A DNA stretch of 64,000 nt from Zoogloea sp021286885 (GCF_041915215.1 NZ_JAYSBV010000014.1), one strand, 5' to 3'; shown: positions 17,594-28,212, counted from the first letter of the stretch. Translations and numbers: made by a program. The notes: generated from the letters alone by a model not told the origin.

Positions 17594-18468
17594 CTTCCTC
17601 GATACAGAACGTGGTTTCTTCTTCTTTGGTGCGGGCGGCATGGGTTGGGGTACTGAGTCTGCTGCCTGCAGTGCCTGCGTTGGCGGCAGCCTCGGATGGG
17701 CCCCCGCTCCTGCTCGCTCAGGTACCCAAAGGCCCCCTGGTGGTGGCCGATTATTGGGTGAGCGAAAAGCTGGATGGGGTGCGGGCGGTGTGGGATGGCC
17801 AGCACCTGCGCTTTCGCAGTGGCCGTCTGGTGCCGGCGCCGGCCTGGTTTTTGGCGGGCTTGCCCCCGGAAGCCCTGGATGGCGAGTTGTGGATGGGCCG
17901 AGGCCGTTTCGAGGCCCTGGCCGGTGCGGTGCGCCGCCTCCAGCCCCGGGACGAAGAGTGGCGCCAGATCCAGTACCGGGTGTACGAACAGCCCGGCGGT
18001 GCCGGTAGTTTCACCGAACGGGTGGCCCGGTTGGCGAGCATCCAGCAGCGGGGTGCAGCCTCCTGGGTCTTGCCCGCCGAACAGTTTCGTCTGGCGGATC
18101 GGGCCGCGCTAGAAGCGCGTTTGCAGCAGGTCATTGCCCTGGGCGGCGAGGGCCTGATGCTGCACAAGGCCGATGCGCCCTGGCTCACCGGGCGGCAGGA
18201 TGTGCTGCTCAAATTTAAACCCCACGAAGACGCCGAGGCCACCGTCCTCGCCCATCTGGCCGGCAAGGGTCGGCTGGCGGGGCAGGTGGGGGCGTTGTTG
18301 GTGGAAGATGCCGAGGGGCGCCGCTTTCAGGTGGGGAGTGGGCTGGATGATGTCCTGCGCGCCCATCCCCCTGCGGTGGGCACCCGCATCACCTATCGTT
18401 TCAGGGCGCGGACCCGGGACGGCTTGCCCCGTTTCCCGACCTATCTGCGCCAGGAGGAAATATTCTGA
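17584..18468 (+). CDS. Periplasmic ATP-dependent DNA ligase (LigE type)
   Basis: A 294-aa minimal ATP-dependent DNA ligase with an N-terminal signal peptide (hydrophobic core AAWVGVLSLLPAVPALAA, cleavage near residue 36). Motif I is SEKLDGVRAVWDG with Lys62 as the adenylated residue; later ligase motifs include DGELWMG, GGEGLMLHK and LLKFKPHED, then an OB-fold tail. Small exported ligases of this kind (LigE/Lig E-like) occur in Haemophilus, Neisseria and Vibrio and are thought to act on extracellular or incoming DNA. It is unusual within a polysaccharide block, yet overlaps its neighbours on both sides, so it is expressed with them. Confidence 0.88.
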   Translation: MVVTSSIQNVVSSSLVRAAWVGVLSLLPAVPALAAASDGPPLLLAQVPKGPLVVADYWVSEKLDGVRAVWDGQHLRFRSGRLVPAPAWFLAGLPPEALDGELWMGRGRFEALAGAVRRLQPRDEEWRQIQYRVYEQPGGAGSFTERVARLASIQQRGAASWVLPAEQFRLADRAALEARLQQVIALGGEGLMLHKADAPWLTGRQDVLLKFKPHEDAEATVLAHLAGKGRLAGQVGALLVEDAEGRRFQVGSGLDDVLRAHPPAVGTRITYRFRARTRDGLPRFPTYLRQEEIF

Positions 18469-19439
18469 GTGTCAGCGATCTGGGCCGGGTTCTGGTGACC
18501 GGCGGACGGGGCTTCATTGGCCGGCGCCTGGTGGCCCGGCTCGAAGCCCTGGGCCATGAGGTGCGCGTGCTGACCCGGGGCAGCCCCTGCCACCCCCGGG
18601 AAGTGCAGGGCGACTTGCTGGATGTGCCCAGCCTGGCCCGGGCCTGTGTGGGGGTGAGTACGGTTTTCCACTGCGCCGGCCACGCCCACGCCTTTAGCGC
18701 GATGGGGGCCGATGAAGCCCGGCGCCATCATGCGGTGAATGCCCAGGGCACCCAGGCCATGGCCGAGGCTGCAGCGGCGGCCGGGGTGCAGCGCTTTGTG
18801 TTTTTATCCAGCGTGAAGGCCATGGGCGAGCCAGGCGCCCGGTGTATCGACGAATCCTGTCCCTTACCCCCCGAAACCGACTATGGCCGGGCCAAGCGCG
18901 CAGGTGAGGCCGCCCTGCATGCCATCGCCGCCCAAAGCGGGATGCATGCGGTGAGCCTGCGTCTGGCCATGGTGTATGGGGCGGGCGGGCGGGGCAATCT
19001 GGAGCGCATGGCCGCGCTGGTGCGCAAGGGCGTGTTTCCGCCTCTGCCCGAAACAGCCAACCGGCGTTCCCTGGTGCATGGGGATGATGTGGTGGCCGCC
19101 ATGCTGCTGGTGGCCCGAGCCCCCCAGGCGGCAGGGCAGACCTATGTAGTGGCCCACCCCGATACCGCGTCGGGCCGCCAGCTGTATGACGCCCTGCGGG
19201 CTGCCCTGGGCTTGCCCGCCCGACGTTGGGCGGTACCCTACGCCGTGCTGGCCGGTCTGGCCCGGCTGGGGGATGGGCTGGAGGCCCTGCTGGGGCGGCG
19301 GTTGCCCCTGGATAGCGAAGCCCTCGACAAATTATTGGGTTCCGCCTGTTATCTTCCCACCCGTTTGCAAACGGAGTTGGGCTGGCAGCCCCAGGTCAAT
19401 CTGGCGGCGGGCCTCAGGGAGATGTTGAGTGCTGAATGA
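18465..19439 (+). CDS. NAD-dependent sugar epimerase/dehydratase, apparent CTG start
   Basis: A 324-aa extended SDR protein with GGRGFIG nucleotide-binding loop, SSVKAMGEPG and Y-x3-K (YGRAKRAGE). Such proteins sit beside WbpL-type transferases and reduce or epimerise a UDP-sugar for lipid-linked polysaccharide initiation. The first ATG or GTG available (GTG at 18495) would delete the first beta-strand of the Rossmann fold. A CTG at 18465, overlapping the ligase stop as CTGA and lying seven bases after a perfect AGGAGG (18452-18457), restores it, reading SVSDLGRVLVTGG. I therefore place the start there. The 3' end overlaps the next gene by 11 bases. Confidence 0.85.
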   Translation: MSVSDLGRVLVTGGRGFIGRRLVARLEALGHEVRVLTRGSPCHPREVQGDLLDVPSLARACVGVSTVFHCAGHAHAFSAMGADEARRHHAVNAQGTQAMAEAAAAAGVQRFVFLSSVKAMGEPGARCIDESCPLPPETDYGRAKRAGEAALHAIAAQSGMHAVSLRLAMVYGAGGRGNLERMAALVRKGVFPPLPETANRRSLVHGDDVVAAMLLVARAPQAAGQTYVVAHPDTASGRQLYDALRAALGLPARRWAVPYAVLAGLARLGDGLEALLGRRLPLDSEALDKLLGSACYLPTRLQTELGWQPQVNLAAGLREMLSAE

Positions 19440-20424
19440 ATGGTATATGCCCCTGCTGGCCTTCGGGCTGGCCTGGTGGTTGACCCGGATGTGCTGCGAT
19501 CCGGGCTCGGTGCTGTATTTTCTGGATCACCCGAATGAGCGCTCCCTGCATGTGCGCCCAACCCCCCGCACCGGTGGGGTGGGGGTCATGGGTGGGGTGC
19601 TGGGGGCCGGGCTGGTCTTGGGCCTGGTGCGGGGCTTTGCGCCTTCCATGTGGGCGGTACTCGGGGGGGCGTTTGGCCTCGCAGTGCTCAATCTGGTGGA
19701 TGATCGCAGCGGCCTGCCTGCGCGGGTGCGCTTCGCCGCCCAGGCCCTGGCGGCCCTCGTATTTCTCGGTCTGGCAGATTTGCCCGGGCCGGGCTGGGGG
19801 CTGCTCCCGGCCTTTCTGGGCCTGGTCTGGATGGCCAATCTGTACAACTTCATGGATGGTTCCGATGGCCTCGCGGGTGGCATGGCCGTGTTCGGCTTTG
19901 GTGCTTGCGGGTTGGGCGCTGCCCTGGGGGGCGACATGACCCTGGCCCTGCTGTGCGCCAGCATCGCGGCGGCGGCGGGGGGCTTTCTGTGCTTCAACTT
20001 CCATCCAGCCCGGATTTTCATGGGAGATGTGGGTTCGGTGCCCCTGGGTTATATGGCGGCCGGGCTGGGCCTGTATGGCTGGCAGCAGGGGCTGTGGCCC
20101 CTGTGGTTTCCGCTGGCGGTGTTCTCGCCCTTTTGTGCAGATGCCACCGTGACCCTGTTGCGCCGGGCCTGGCGCGGCGAAAAAATCTGGCTGCCCCATC
20201 GCACCCACTATTATCAGCGCTTGGTGCAACTGGGTTGGGGACACCGGCGTACCGCCCTGTTTGCGTATGGGTTAATGTGCGCATGCGGTGTGGGGGCACT
20301 GGTAATATTACCTTTTGCATTCCCCGTTCAGATTGGGGTCATTACAATCGGATGCATCGCGTATTGCATCATCGGCGTGTTGGTGGATCAGGCTTGGCGC
20401 CGCCACCAGAACGGCCCCACCTGA
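19429..20424 (+). CDS. Polyprenyl-phosphate sugar-1-phosphate transferase (WbpL/WecA family)
   Basis: A 331-aa polytopic membrane enzyme of the MraY/WecA family that starts glycan assembly on undecaprenyl phosphate. Diagnostic pieces are ERSLHVRPTPRTGGVG near the N-terminus, LVDDRSGLP (acidic pair for Mg), NLYNFMDGSDGLAG and FNFHPARIFMGDVGS, and the PHRTHYYQRLV loop. About ten hydrophobic helices are visible. The GTG at 19429 has GGGAG seven bases upstream; an ATG at 19447 is the alternative. Together with the upstream epimerase and downstream dehydratase it forms the usual initiation trio for O-antigen-like glycans. Confidence 0.9.
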   Translation: MLNEWYMPLLAFGLAWWLTRMCCDPGSVLYFLDHPNERSLHVRPTPRTGGVGVMGGVLGAGLVLGLVRGFAPSMWAVLGGAFGLAVLNLVDDRSGLPARVRFAAQALAALVFLGLADLPGPGWGLLPAFLGLVWMANLYNFMDGSDGLAGGMAVFGFGACGLGAALGGDMTLALLCASIAAAAGGFLCFNFHPARIFMGDVGSVPLGYMAAGLGLYGWQQGLWPLWFPLAVFSPFCADATVTLLRRAWRGEKIWLPHRTHYYQRLVQLGWGHRRTALFAYGLMCACGVGALVILPFAFPVQIGVITIGCIAYCIIGVLVDQAWRRHQNGPT

Positions 20425-20431
20425 GTCTGCC

Positions 20432-22306
20432 ATGTCCCTGATCTCCCGTTCCCTGCTGGTATTTCTGTCTGATACGGTGGGGGTCTGTCTGGCCTGGTTG
20501 CTGGCCTACCAGCTGCGTTTTGACTTTTCCATCCCGCCCGAGTTTGTTCGCCCCATGCTGATGGGGTTGGGCATGGTGCTGCCCCTGCAGGCGGTGCTAC
20601 TGCGTGTTTTTGGGCTCTATCGGGGGATCTGGGTCTTTGCCAGTCTGCCCGACCTGCTGCGGATTGCCCGGGCCTTGAGTGTGGGGGCGGTGCTGGTGCC
20701 CATCACCCTCACCCTGTTGCTGCATACCGAGCCCTGGGTGCCGCGCTTGGTGTTTATGATGTTCCCGGTGCTGCTGTTCTTTTACATTGGTGGCACTCGG
20801 GCGGTGTATCGCAGCTGGAAGGAATATCGCCATTTTGGCGCGCTGCGGGCCCAGGGCCAGCCGGTGTTGATTCTCGGGGCGGGCAAGACCGGCGCCCATC
20901 TGGTGCGCGAGCTGGCCCAGTCGGCCCAGTGGCGGGTGGTGGGCTTGCTCGATGACGATTGGCACAAGCATGGTCGGGAAATCCAGGGCCACAAGGTGCT
21001 GGGGGCCACCACCGAGCTCAAGAACTGGGCCGAGTATTACAAGTGCTCCCACGCCATCATCGCCATGGCTTCGGTGCGCCATGAGATTCGGCGCAAGGTG
21101 GCGGGGCTGTGCGTGTCTTCGGGGGTGCGCCCGCTGATCGTGCCTTCCATCGACGAAATGATGTCGGGCCATGTGCGCTTCAACGAAATCCGCCAGGTGA
21201 ATGTGGAAGACCTGCTGGGGCGCGACCCAGTACGCATCGATACCGAACAAGTCGGCCACTGCCTCAAGGGGCGCGTGGTGATGGTGACGGGGGCCGGGGG
21301 CTCCATCGGCTCCGAACTGTGCCGCCAGATTGCCCGCTTTGAGCCTTCCCTGCTGGTGTGTTTCGAGCTCAACGAGTTTGCCCTCTACAACCTCACCGAA
21401 GAGTTTGCGACTCACTTCCCGCGCCTCCAGCTGATGGCCATTGCGGGCGATGTGAAGGACGCAGTACGGGTAGATGAAATCGTTGGGCGCTACCATCCCC
21501 ACGTGATCTTCCATGCCGCTGCCTACAAGCACGTGCCCCTGATGGAAGAAGACAACGCCTGGCAGGCGGTGCGCAACAATGTGCTGGGTACCTGGCAGGT
21601 GGGGCGCAGCGCGGTGAGCTTTGGGGTGGAGCGCTTTGTGCTCGTTTCCACCGACAAGGCAGTGAACCCGACCAATGTGATGGGCGCCACCAAGCGCATG
21701 GCCGAGCTCGTCTGCCAGATGCTTTCAGCCCAGGGCAAGACCCAGTTCGAAATGGTGCGTTTTGGCAACGTACTGGGCAGTGCGGGCAGCGTGATCCCCA
21801 AGTTTCAGGCCCAGCTGGTGGCCGGTGGGCCGCTGACCGTGACTCATCCGGAGATCACCCGCTATTTCATGTCCATCCCCGAGGCGGCCCAGCTGGTACT
21901 CCAGGCGGGCTCCATGGGGCATGGGGGTGAAATCTTTGTGCTCGACATGGGCGAGCCGGTGCGCATCGCCGATCTGGCCCGGGACATGATCCGCCTCTCA
22001 GGCCAGTCTGAAGACAAGGTGCAGGTGGTATTTACCGGCCTGCGCCCCGGCGAGAAGTTGTACGAAGAAGTGCTGGCCGACGCGGAGCAGACTCGCGCCA
22101 CCCACCATCCCAAGCTGCGCATTGCCCGGGCAGTGCCGGTGGATCCGGCGGAGCTGGATAACATTCTCAACTGGTTGCGTCAGCGCCGGGCGGTCGGCGC
22201 GGCTGAAGTGCGGCGCGAACTGCGGCGCTGGGTGCCTGAGTATCAGCCTGCGCGGCATGAGCCTCCCCAACTGCAGCTCATCAACAATATGGCAGCCGGC
22301 GCTTAG
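20432..22306 (+). CDS. Membrane-bound nucleoside-diphosphate-sugar 4,6-dehydratase (WbpM/CapD-like)
   Basis: A 624-aa protein. Four N-terminal membrane helices (residues about 5-130) are followed by a first NAD-binding domain (LILGAGKTGAHLV) and a second SDR domain with GAGGSIGSELCRQ near residue 287 and the catalytic STDKAVNPTNVMGATKR. The length and two-domain plan match WbpM/FlaA1-like UDP-N-acetylglucosamine 4,6-dehydratases, which make precursors such as UDP-QuiNAc or UDP-FucNAc. It starts eight bases after the sugar transferase gene and probably supplies its donor pathway. An upstream in-frame extension reads through the previous gene and was rejected. Confidence 0.92.
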   Translation: MSLISRSLLVFLSDTVGVCLAWLLAYQLRFDFSIPPEFVRPMLMGLGMVLPLQAVLLRVFGLYRGIWVFASLPDLLRIARALSVGAVLVPITLTLLLHTEPWVPRLVFMMFPVLLFFYIGGTRAVYRSWKEYRHFGALRAQGQPVLILGAGKTGAHLVRELAQSAQWRVVGLLDDDWHKHGREIQGHKVLGATTELKNWAEYYKCSHAIIAMASVRHEIRRKVAGLCVSSGVRPLIVPSIDEMMSGHVRFNEIRQVNVEDLLGRDPVRIDTEQVGHCLKGRVVMVTGAGGSIGSELCRQIARFEPSLLVCFELNEFALYNLTEEFATHFPRLQLMAIAGDVKDAVRVDEIVGRYHPHVIFHAAAYKHVPLMEEDNAWQAVRNNVLGTWQVGRSAVSFGVERFVLVSTDKAVNPTNVMGATKRMAELVCQMLSAQGKTQFEMVRFGNVLGSAGSVIPKFQAQLVAGGPLTVTHPEITRYFMSIPEAAQLVLQAGSMGHGGEIFVLDMGEPVRIADLARDMIRLSGQSEDKVQVVFTGLRPGEKLYEEVLADAEQTRATHHPKLRIARAVPVDPAELDNILNWLRQRRAVGAAEVRRELRRWVPEYQPARHEPPQLQLINNMAAGA

Positions 22307-22330
22307 GCTCCTGCTGCGGAGCGTTTTTTC

Positions 22331-23161
22331 ATGGCGACTTATGCAATTGGCGATGTTCAGGGCTGTTTTACGGCCCTGACGGCGCTTCTCGACAAAATCG
22401 GCTTCAGCGCAGGCCGGGACCGGCTGTGGCTGGTGGGGGATCTGGTGAACCGGGGCCCCGAATCCCTGGAAACCCTGCGTTTTGTGCGGGATCTGGGCCC
22501 GGCAGCGACCACCGTGCTGGGTAATCACGACCTGTATCTGCTGATGGTGGCCCACGGGGCGATTCGTAACCGGGGTAAGGACGACACCCTTCAGGCGGTG
22601 CTGGATGCCCCCGACCGGGATGAGTTGCTCGCCTGGCTGCGCACCCGACCGCTGATGCATGTGGAGCAGGGCTATGCGATGGTCCACGCGGGCCTCTTGC
22701 CCGCTTGGACAGTCGCCCAGGCCCGGGCCCTGGCCCGGGAGGTGGAAGGCGCCCTGGCGGGACCGGGGCATCGGGATTTTCTGCACCACATGTGGGGCAG
22801 CGAGCCGGATGCGTGGTGCGATGAGCTGGAAGGTTACGCCCGGCTGCGGGTGATCGTGAATGCGATGACCCGGATGCGCTTCTGCACGGCTGAAGGCGTG
22901 ATGGATTTCAAGGTGAAGGGTGAAGTGGCCAAGGCGCCGCCGGGCTTTCTGCCCTGGTTTGAGGCGCCGGGGCGCAAGAGCGCCGACACGCCCGTTGTGT
23001 GCGGCCACTGGTCGGCCCTGGGGCTCAAGCTGGAGCCCACTTTGTTGGCCCTGGATACGGGCTGTTTGTGGGGGCGGGAGCTGTCGGCCTTGCGCCTTGA
23101 AGATCGCCAGCTGTTTCAGGTGGATTGCAGCAGTCTGGGGCAGCGCCCGGTGGTGTTCTAA
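22331..23161 (+). CDS. apaH: Diadenosine tetraphosphatase ApaH
   Basis: A 276-aa metallophosphoesterase hydrolysing Ap4A symmetrically to two ADP in the cytoplasm. All metal motifs are present: GDVQG (residues 7-11), GDLVNRGPES and GNHDLYLL. It is full length for ApaH. It lies 24 bases after the dehydratase gene and converges with the acyltransferase gene 13 bases away. It controls alarmone-like dinucleotides and can also affect 5' caps on RNA (family knowledge). Confidence 0.94.
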   Translation: MATYAIGDVQGCFTALTALLDKIGFSAGRDRLWLVGDLVNRGPESLETLRFVRDLGPAATTVLGNHDLYLLMVAHGAIRNRGKDDTLQAVLDAPDRDELLAWLRTRPLMHVEQGYAMVHAGLLPAWTVAQARALAREVEGALAGPGHRDFLHHMWGSEPDAWCDELEGYARLRVIVNAMTRMRFCTAEGVMDFKVKGEVAKAPPGFLPWFEAPGRKSADTPVVCGHWSALGLKLEPTLLALDTGCLWGRELSALRLEDRQLFQVDCSSLGQRPVVF

Positions 23162-23173
23162 AGCGCTGTCGAA

Positions 23174-23896
23174 TCAGGCCAGGCCGGCTGCCACGGCGGC
23201 CCGGGTGGCTTCGGTGAGCTGCTTGCGGTCGGCGTAGTCCCGGGGGCTCAGGGCAGGCTGGATGCGTACCCGGGCGATGAGTCGGGGTTCGGCCAGAATG
23301 GCCCGCAGGCTTTCGAGCAGGGTGGTATCGCCCGCGTAGGCCGGGGCCGTGGTGAGCTGGCCGGCGGGGGTCCGGTAACTCACCGCCAGGGGCTGAACCG
23401 GCGCGCCGGTTTCTACCGCAGCCTGGAGCAGGGCCCCATGGAAATTACCCAGTTCACGCCCGTCGGTGGTGGTGCCTTCGGGGAACAGCGCCACATGTTT
23501 GCCGGCTTCCAGGAGCAGACCGATTTCCTGGTAGATGGCCCGGGCGTGGCGTCGGCTTTCACGCCGGATGAATACCGTGCCGTGGTGGCGCGCCAGCCAG
23601 CCAAAAATCGGCCAGTCACGGATGTCGGCCTTGGCCACAAAGGCCACCGGGCTGCAGGCGTTGATCACGAACACATCCACCCACGAGACATGATTGGCCA
23701 CCAGCAAGCTGCCCGGGTGCAGATAAGGCTCGTTCACATCCAGATGAATGCCCAGCACCTCCAGCATGCCCCGGGACCATTGCTGGCGTATCCGGGTCTG
23801 GCGATGTTCGGGCAAAAAGGGAATCAGGGCGGCAGTAAGCAACAGCCCGCGCAGGATGTGCAATCCCAGGCGGGCGTAGCGAAAGCTGCGATACAA
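23174..23896 (-). CDS. 1-acyl-glycerol-3-phosphate acyltransferase-like protein (PlsC/OlsA type)
   Basis: A 240-aa membrane-bound acyltransferase. The catalytic H-x4-D is NHVSWVDV, followed by KADIRDWPIFGWLA, VFIRRES and the FPEGTTTDG motif. Hydrophobic residues near the N-terminus give a membrane anchor. It lies directly downstream of a GNAT-type acyltransferase on the same strand; this pair is the arrangement expected for ornithine-lipid synthesis, where the second enzyme O-acylates lyso-ornithine lipid, but a general phosphatidate-forming role is equally possible. The start is uncertain: TTG at 23896 is the first standard option, without a well-placed Shine-Dalgarno sequence. Confidence 0.8.
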   Translation of the reverse strand: MYRSFRYARLGLHILRGLLLTAALIPFLPEHRQTRIRQQWSRGMLEVLGIHLDVNEPYLHPGSLLVANHVSWVDVFVINACSPVAFVAKADIRDWPIFGWLARHHGTVFIRRESRRHARAIYQEIGLLLEAGKHVALFPEGTTTDGRELGNFHGALLQAAVETGAPVQPLAVSYRTPAGQLTTAPAYAGDTTLLESLRAILAEPRLIARVRIQPALSPRDYADRKQLTEATRAAVAAGLA

Positions 23897-23913
23897 ACGG
23901 GGGGCGATGGTGT

Positions 23914-24672
23914 TCAGTCCTTGCGTCCCATGAAATGCTTGGCGTAGCGGGCATCCATGCGCGAAACCGGCAGCAGGATGGGCAGGTCAGCGGTGTTGAA
24001 GTCGGGATCCCAGGCCGGTTCGCCGCAGATCCAGGCACCCGCACGCAGGTAGCCCTTGATCAGCGGGGGCGGCGCTGCGTCCAGATCCTGGCGCAGGGCG
24101 TGCAGCGGCAGCGGGGTGCGCGGGAAAACCCGGTATTCCAGCGGGCACAGGTGCTCCTCTTGCAGCCGATTATACAGACTGGCTGCCAGGTGGCCCCCAT
24201 CGGCCATGCTCACCGAAGCGCAGCCGATGAGATAGTCGTAGTTGTTCTCGATCATGTAGCGGGCCAAGCCGCCCCACAGCAGGGTGATGACCGCGCCGGT
24301 ACGGTAATCCGGGTCGATGCACGACCGGCCGATTTCCACCATGCGCTCGCGCAGGTTACGCAGCCGGGTCAGATCGAATTCGCTCTCGGAGTAATAGCTG
24401 CCGATTTCCCGGGCTGCCACCGGCGACAGAATGCGGTAGGTACCCACGATGCGGCCGGCGTCTTCGTCGCGCACGATCAGGTGCTCGCAGTAAGGGTCGT
24501 AGATGTCTTTATCGACGCCCGGCGTGCGGGTCGGCAGACGGGCGCCCATTTCTTCGGCAAACACCCGGTAGCGCAGCTTTTGGGCTTCGAGAATCTCGGT
24601 GGGGCTGGTGGCGAGGCCCACATGCAGGTTGCGTCCGGGGCGGTGGGCGACGCGTTCTTCCTTGAGCAGCAT
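23914..24672 (-). CDS. GNAT-family N-acyltransferase, probable ornithine lipid OlsB-type
   Basis: A 252-aa protein. The sequence LRYRVFAEEMGARLP, the conserved CEHLIVRD, IVGTYRILSP and EIGRSCIDPDYRTG follow the pattern of OlsB-like (autoinducer-synthase-fold) acyltransferases that use acyl-ACP to N-acylate ornithine. I start it at the ATG at 24672, preceded by AAGGA with a seven-base spacer; a TTG further upstream gives a 35-residue N-terminal extension with no family support. The following gene encodes the likely O-acyltransferase partner, so a phosphorus-free membrane lipid is the inferred product. Confidence 0.82.
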   Translation of the reverse strand: MLLKEERVAHRPGRNLHVGLATSPTEILEAQKLRYRVFAEEMGARLPTRTPGVDKDIYDPYCEHLIVRDEDAGRIVGTYRILSPVAAREIGSYYSESEFDLTRLRNLRERMVEIGRSCIDPDYRTGAVITLLWGGLARYMIENNYDYLIGCASVSMADGGHLAASLYNRLQEEHLCPLEYRVFPRTPLPLHALRQDLDAAPPPLIKGYLRAGAWICGEPAWDPDFNTADLPILLPVSRMDARYAKHFMGRKD

Positions 24673-24783
24673 GACGTAATCCTTGATGAATTTGCGCCAT
24701 TCTGGAAAGGCCGCGTTGCGCCCCGATGACAGGTCGATGACCCGCCCGTGAAACCCGGTACGCCTTGCATCCTGCAATACAAA

Positions 24784-24801
24784 GGGGAGCCTAAGCTCCC
24801 C
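24784..24801 (-). terminator. Intrinsic terminator of the glycine-zipper lipoprotein gene
   Basis: A 7-bp perfect stem (GGGGAGC/GCTCCCC) with a 4-base loop; read on the minus strand it is followed by TTTGTATT. It lies 30 bases beyond the lipoprotein stop codon and before the acyltransferase gene. Confidence 0.65.
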
Positions 24802-24830
24802 CTGGGCGTTCTGCCGGGCGTGGGCCGCGC

Positions 24831-25298
24831 TTAGCGGGTCACGCGGGAAGTACGGCCATCCTGCACCAGGCGCACCCGTTCGCCCGGGTGGAAGTTTTCG
24901 CCGCCGTCTTCCTGCACCACAGCGAGCAGTTCGCCGTTGTCCATTTTGATGGTGACTTCGATGCCCGCCTTGGCGGTGGTGTTGCCTTCCAGCGCGCTGC
25001 CGGCCACGCCACCGGCCACTGCACCAATGATGGCCGCGATCCCGGCGCCCTTGCCCTTGCCGACAGTGCTGCCGGCCACGCCGCCAATGGCGGCCCCGGC
25101 CAGGGTGCCCACGCCGGAGCTGCTGCCTTCCAGTTTGACCGGGCGGACGCCTTCCACGATGCCCATGCGCACGCTCATGACCCGGCGGGCCTCGGCGCGT
25201 TCATAGCTGCCACCGCCCAGATTGCCGGCGCCCATCTGGGCGCAGCCGGCGAGGGTGGAGACACACAGCAGGGTGGCGATCAGTTTGCTTGCTTGCAT
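24831..25298 (-). CDS. Glycine-zipper 2TM lipoprotein (SlyB-like)
   Basis: A 155-aa protein with lipobox LAGC at residues 16-19, so it is a predicted outer-membrane lipoprotein. Two glycine-rich membrane-like segments (TLAGAAIGGVAGSTVG and IAAIIGAVAGGVAGSALEG) form the glycine zipper, followed by a small C-terminal beta domain. SlyB-family proteins help outer-membrane integrity under stress. It lies 15 bases after the kinase gene on the same strand and ends with its own terminator. Confidence 0.85.
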   Translation of the reverse strand: MQASKLIATLLCVSTLAGCAQMGAGNLGGGSYERAEARRVMSVRMGIVEGVRPVKLEGSSSGVGTLAGAAIGGVAGSTVGKGKGAGIAAIIGAVAGGVAGSALEGNTTAKAGIEVTIKMDNGELLAVVQEDGGENFHPGERVRLVQDGRTSRVTR

Positions 25299-25313
25299 GA
25301 TGTTTTTCCTTTC

Positions 25314-26249
25314 TTACCAGAGGGTGCTGCCGAAGGCCTGGCGATAGGCGTCGGCAATCGCGTCGCGGCTGGGGGTGTGGTTCTGACCACCCCGGTGGGC
25401 AATCTTGAGGGCACCCATCAGGGAGGCCAGACGCCCGGTCTGATCCCAGGCCAGCCCGTTGGAGATACCGTACAACAGGCCCGCCCGGTAGGCATCGCCG
25501 CAGCCGGTGGGGTCTTGAATACTGGCCGGGGTGGCGCAGGGAATGTCGATGCGCTGGCCGGCGGTGTAGATCTGGGAGCCTTCGGCACCCAGGGTCACGA
25601 TCAGGGCCTTCACCTCGGTGGCGAGGGATTCCAGGCTGCGCCCGGTGCGTTCGCACAGCAGGCGGGCTTCATAGTCGTTGACCGTGCAGTAGTCGGCCAG
25701 TTGCAGGCAGCCGAGCAGCTCGTCGCCATTGAACATGGGCAGGCCCTGGCCCGGATCGAAGATGAAGGGGATGCCGGCTTCGGCAAACTGGCGGCTGTGC
25801 TCCAGCATGCCATCGCGCCCATCCGGAGAAACGATGCCCAGGGTGACGCCCTCGGTGTCGCTCACCTTGTTGAGGTGGGAATGCACCATCGCGCCCGGGT
25901 GGAAGGCGGTGATCTGGTTGTCGTCCAGGTCAGTGGTGATGAAGGCCTGGGCGGTGAAGGTGCCGGGCACCCGGGTTACGTGGCGGGTGGAAATGTCCAG
26001 TGCCTGCAGCCGGTTCAGGTAGGGGTCGGCATCGTCCCCGACGGTGGCCATGATGAGCGGTTCGCCGCCCAGCAGCTTCAGGTTGTAGGCGATGTTGCCG
26101 GCGCAGCCCCCGAACTCCCGGCGCAGCTCGGGCACCAGGAAGGAAACGTTCAGGATGTGAATCTGCTCGGGCAGGATGTGATTCTTGAAGCGATCATGGA
26201 AGACCATGATCGAGTCGTAGGCGATGGAGCCGCAGATGAGAGAGGACAT
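25314..26249 (-). CDS. PfkB-family carbohydrate/adenosine kinase
   Basis: A 311-aa ribokinase-fold kinase. It has the N-terminal substrate-binding GGCAGNIAYNL motif and the C-terminal DPTGCGDAYRAGLL, where the Asp of GCGD is the catalytic base. The N-terminus MSSLICGSIAYDSIMV resembles bacterial adenosine kinases rather than fructokinases, so phosphorylation of adenosine or a related nucleoside is the best guess. An in-frame ATG 21 codons earlier has no support. No direct pathway partner is adjacent. Confidence 0.82.
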   Translation of the reverse strand: MSSLICGSIAYDSIMVFHDRFKNHILPEQIHILNVSFLVPELRREFGGCAGNIAYNLKLLGGEPLIMATVGDDADPYLNRLQALDISTRHVTRVPGTFTAQAFITTDLDDNQITAFHPGAMVHSHLNKVSDTEGVTLGIVSPDGRDGMLEHSRQFAEAGIPFIFDPGQGLPMFNGDELLGCLQLADYCTVNDYEARLLCERTGRSLESLATEVKALIVTLGAEGSQIYTAGQRIDIPCATPASIQDPTGCGDAYRAGLLYGISNGLAWDQTGRLASLMGALKIAHRGGQNHTPSRDAIADAYRQAFGSTLW

Positions 26250-26349
26250 GGCTGCTCTTGAAAAATCCGTGACGGAATGATGGAGAGGCGGAAGCCCGCT
26301 GAAAGTGAACAATTACCCGAATGGGGCATCTTGTGTGTTGCCGGATGTA

Positions 26350-26377
26350 AGCCCGCAGCGGTCTGGCCGCCCGGGCT
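26350..26377 (-). terminator. GC hairpin after the DUF3426 gene
   Basis: AGCCCG at 26350-26355 pairs with CGGGCT at 26372-26377, with an inner GCGG/CCGC pairing. It lies in the 160-base gap between the DUF3426 gene and the PfkB kinase. A second small palindrome (AGCGCT, CAAA, AGCGCT) is at 26395-26410. Neither has a T-tract, so termination is only possible. Confidence 0.3.
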
Positions 26378-26409
26378 CAAGGGGAATGGCGTTCAGCGCT
26401 CAAAAGCGC

Positions 26410-28200
<1,791 letters not shown>

Positions 28201-28212
28201 GCGTTGTCCTGG

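Noticed and set aside
24673..24777. Upstream TTG start for the GNAT acyltransferase
   Set aside because: The extra 35 residues have no family match, while ATG at 24672 has a well-spaced AAGGA.
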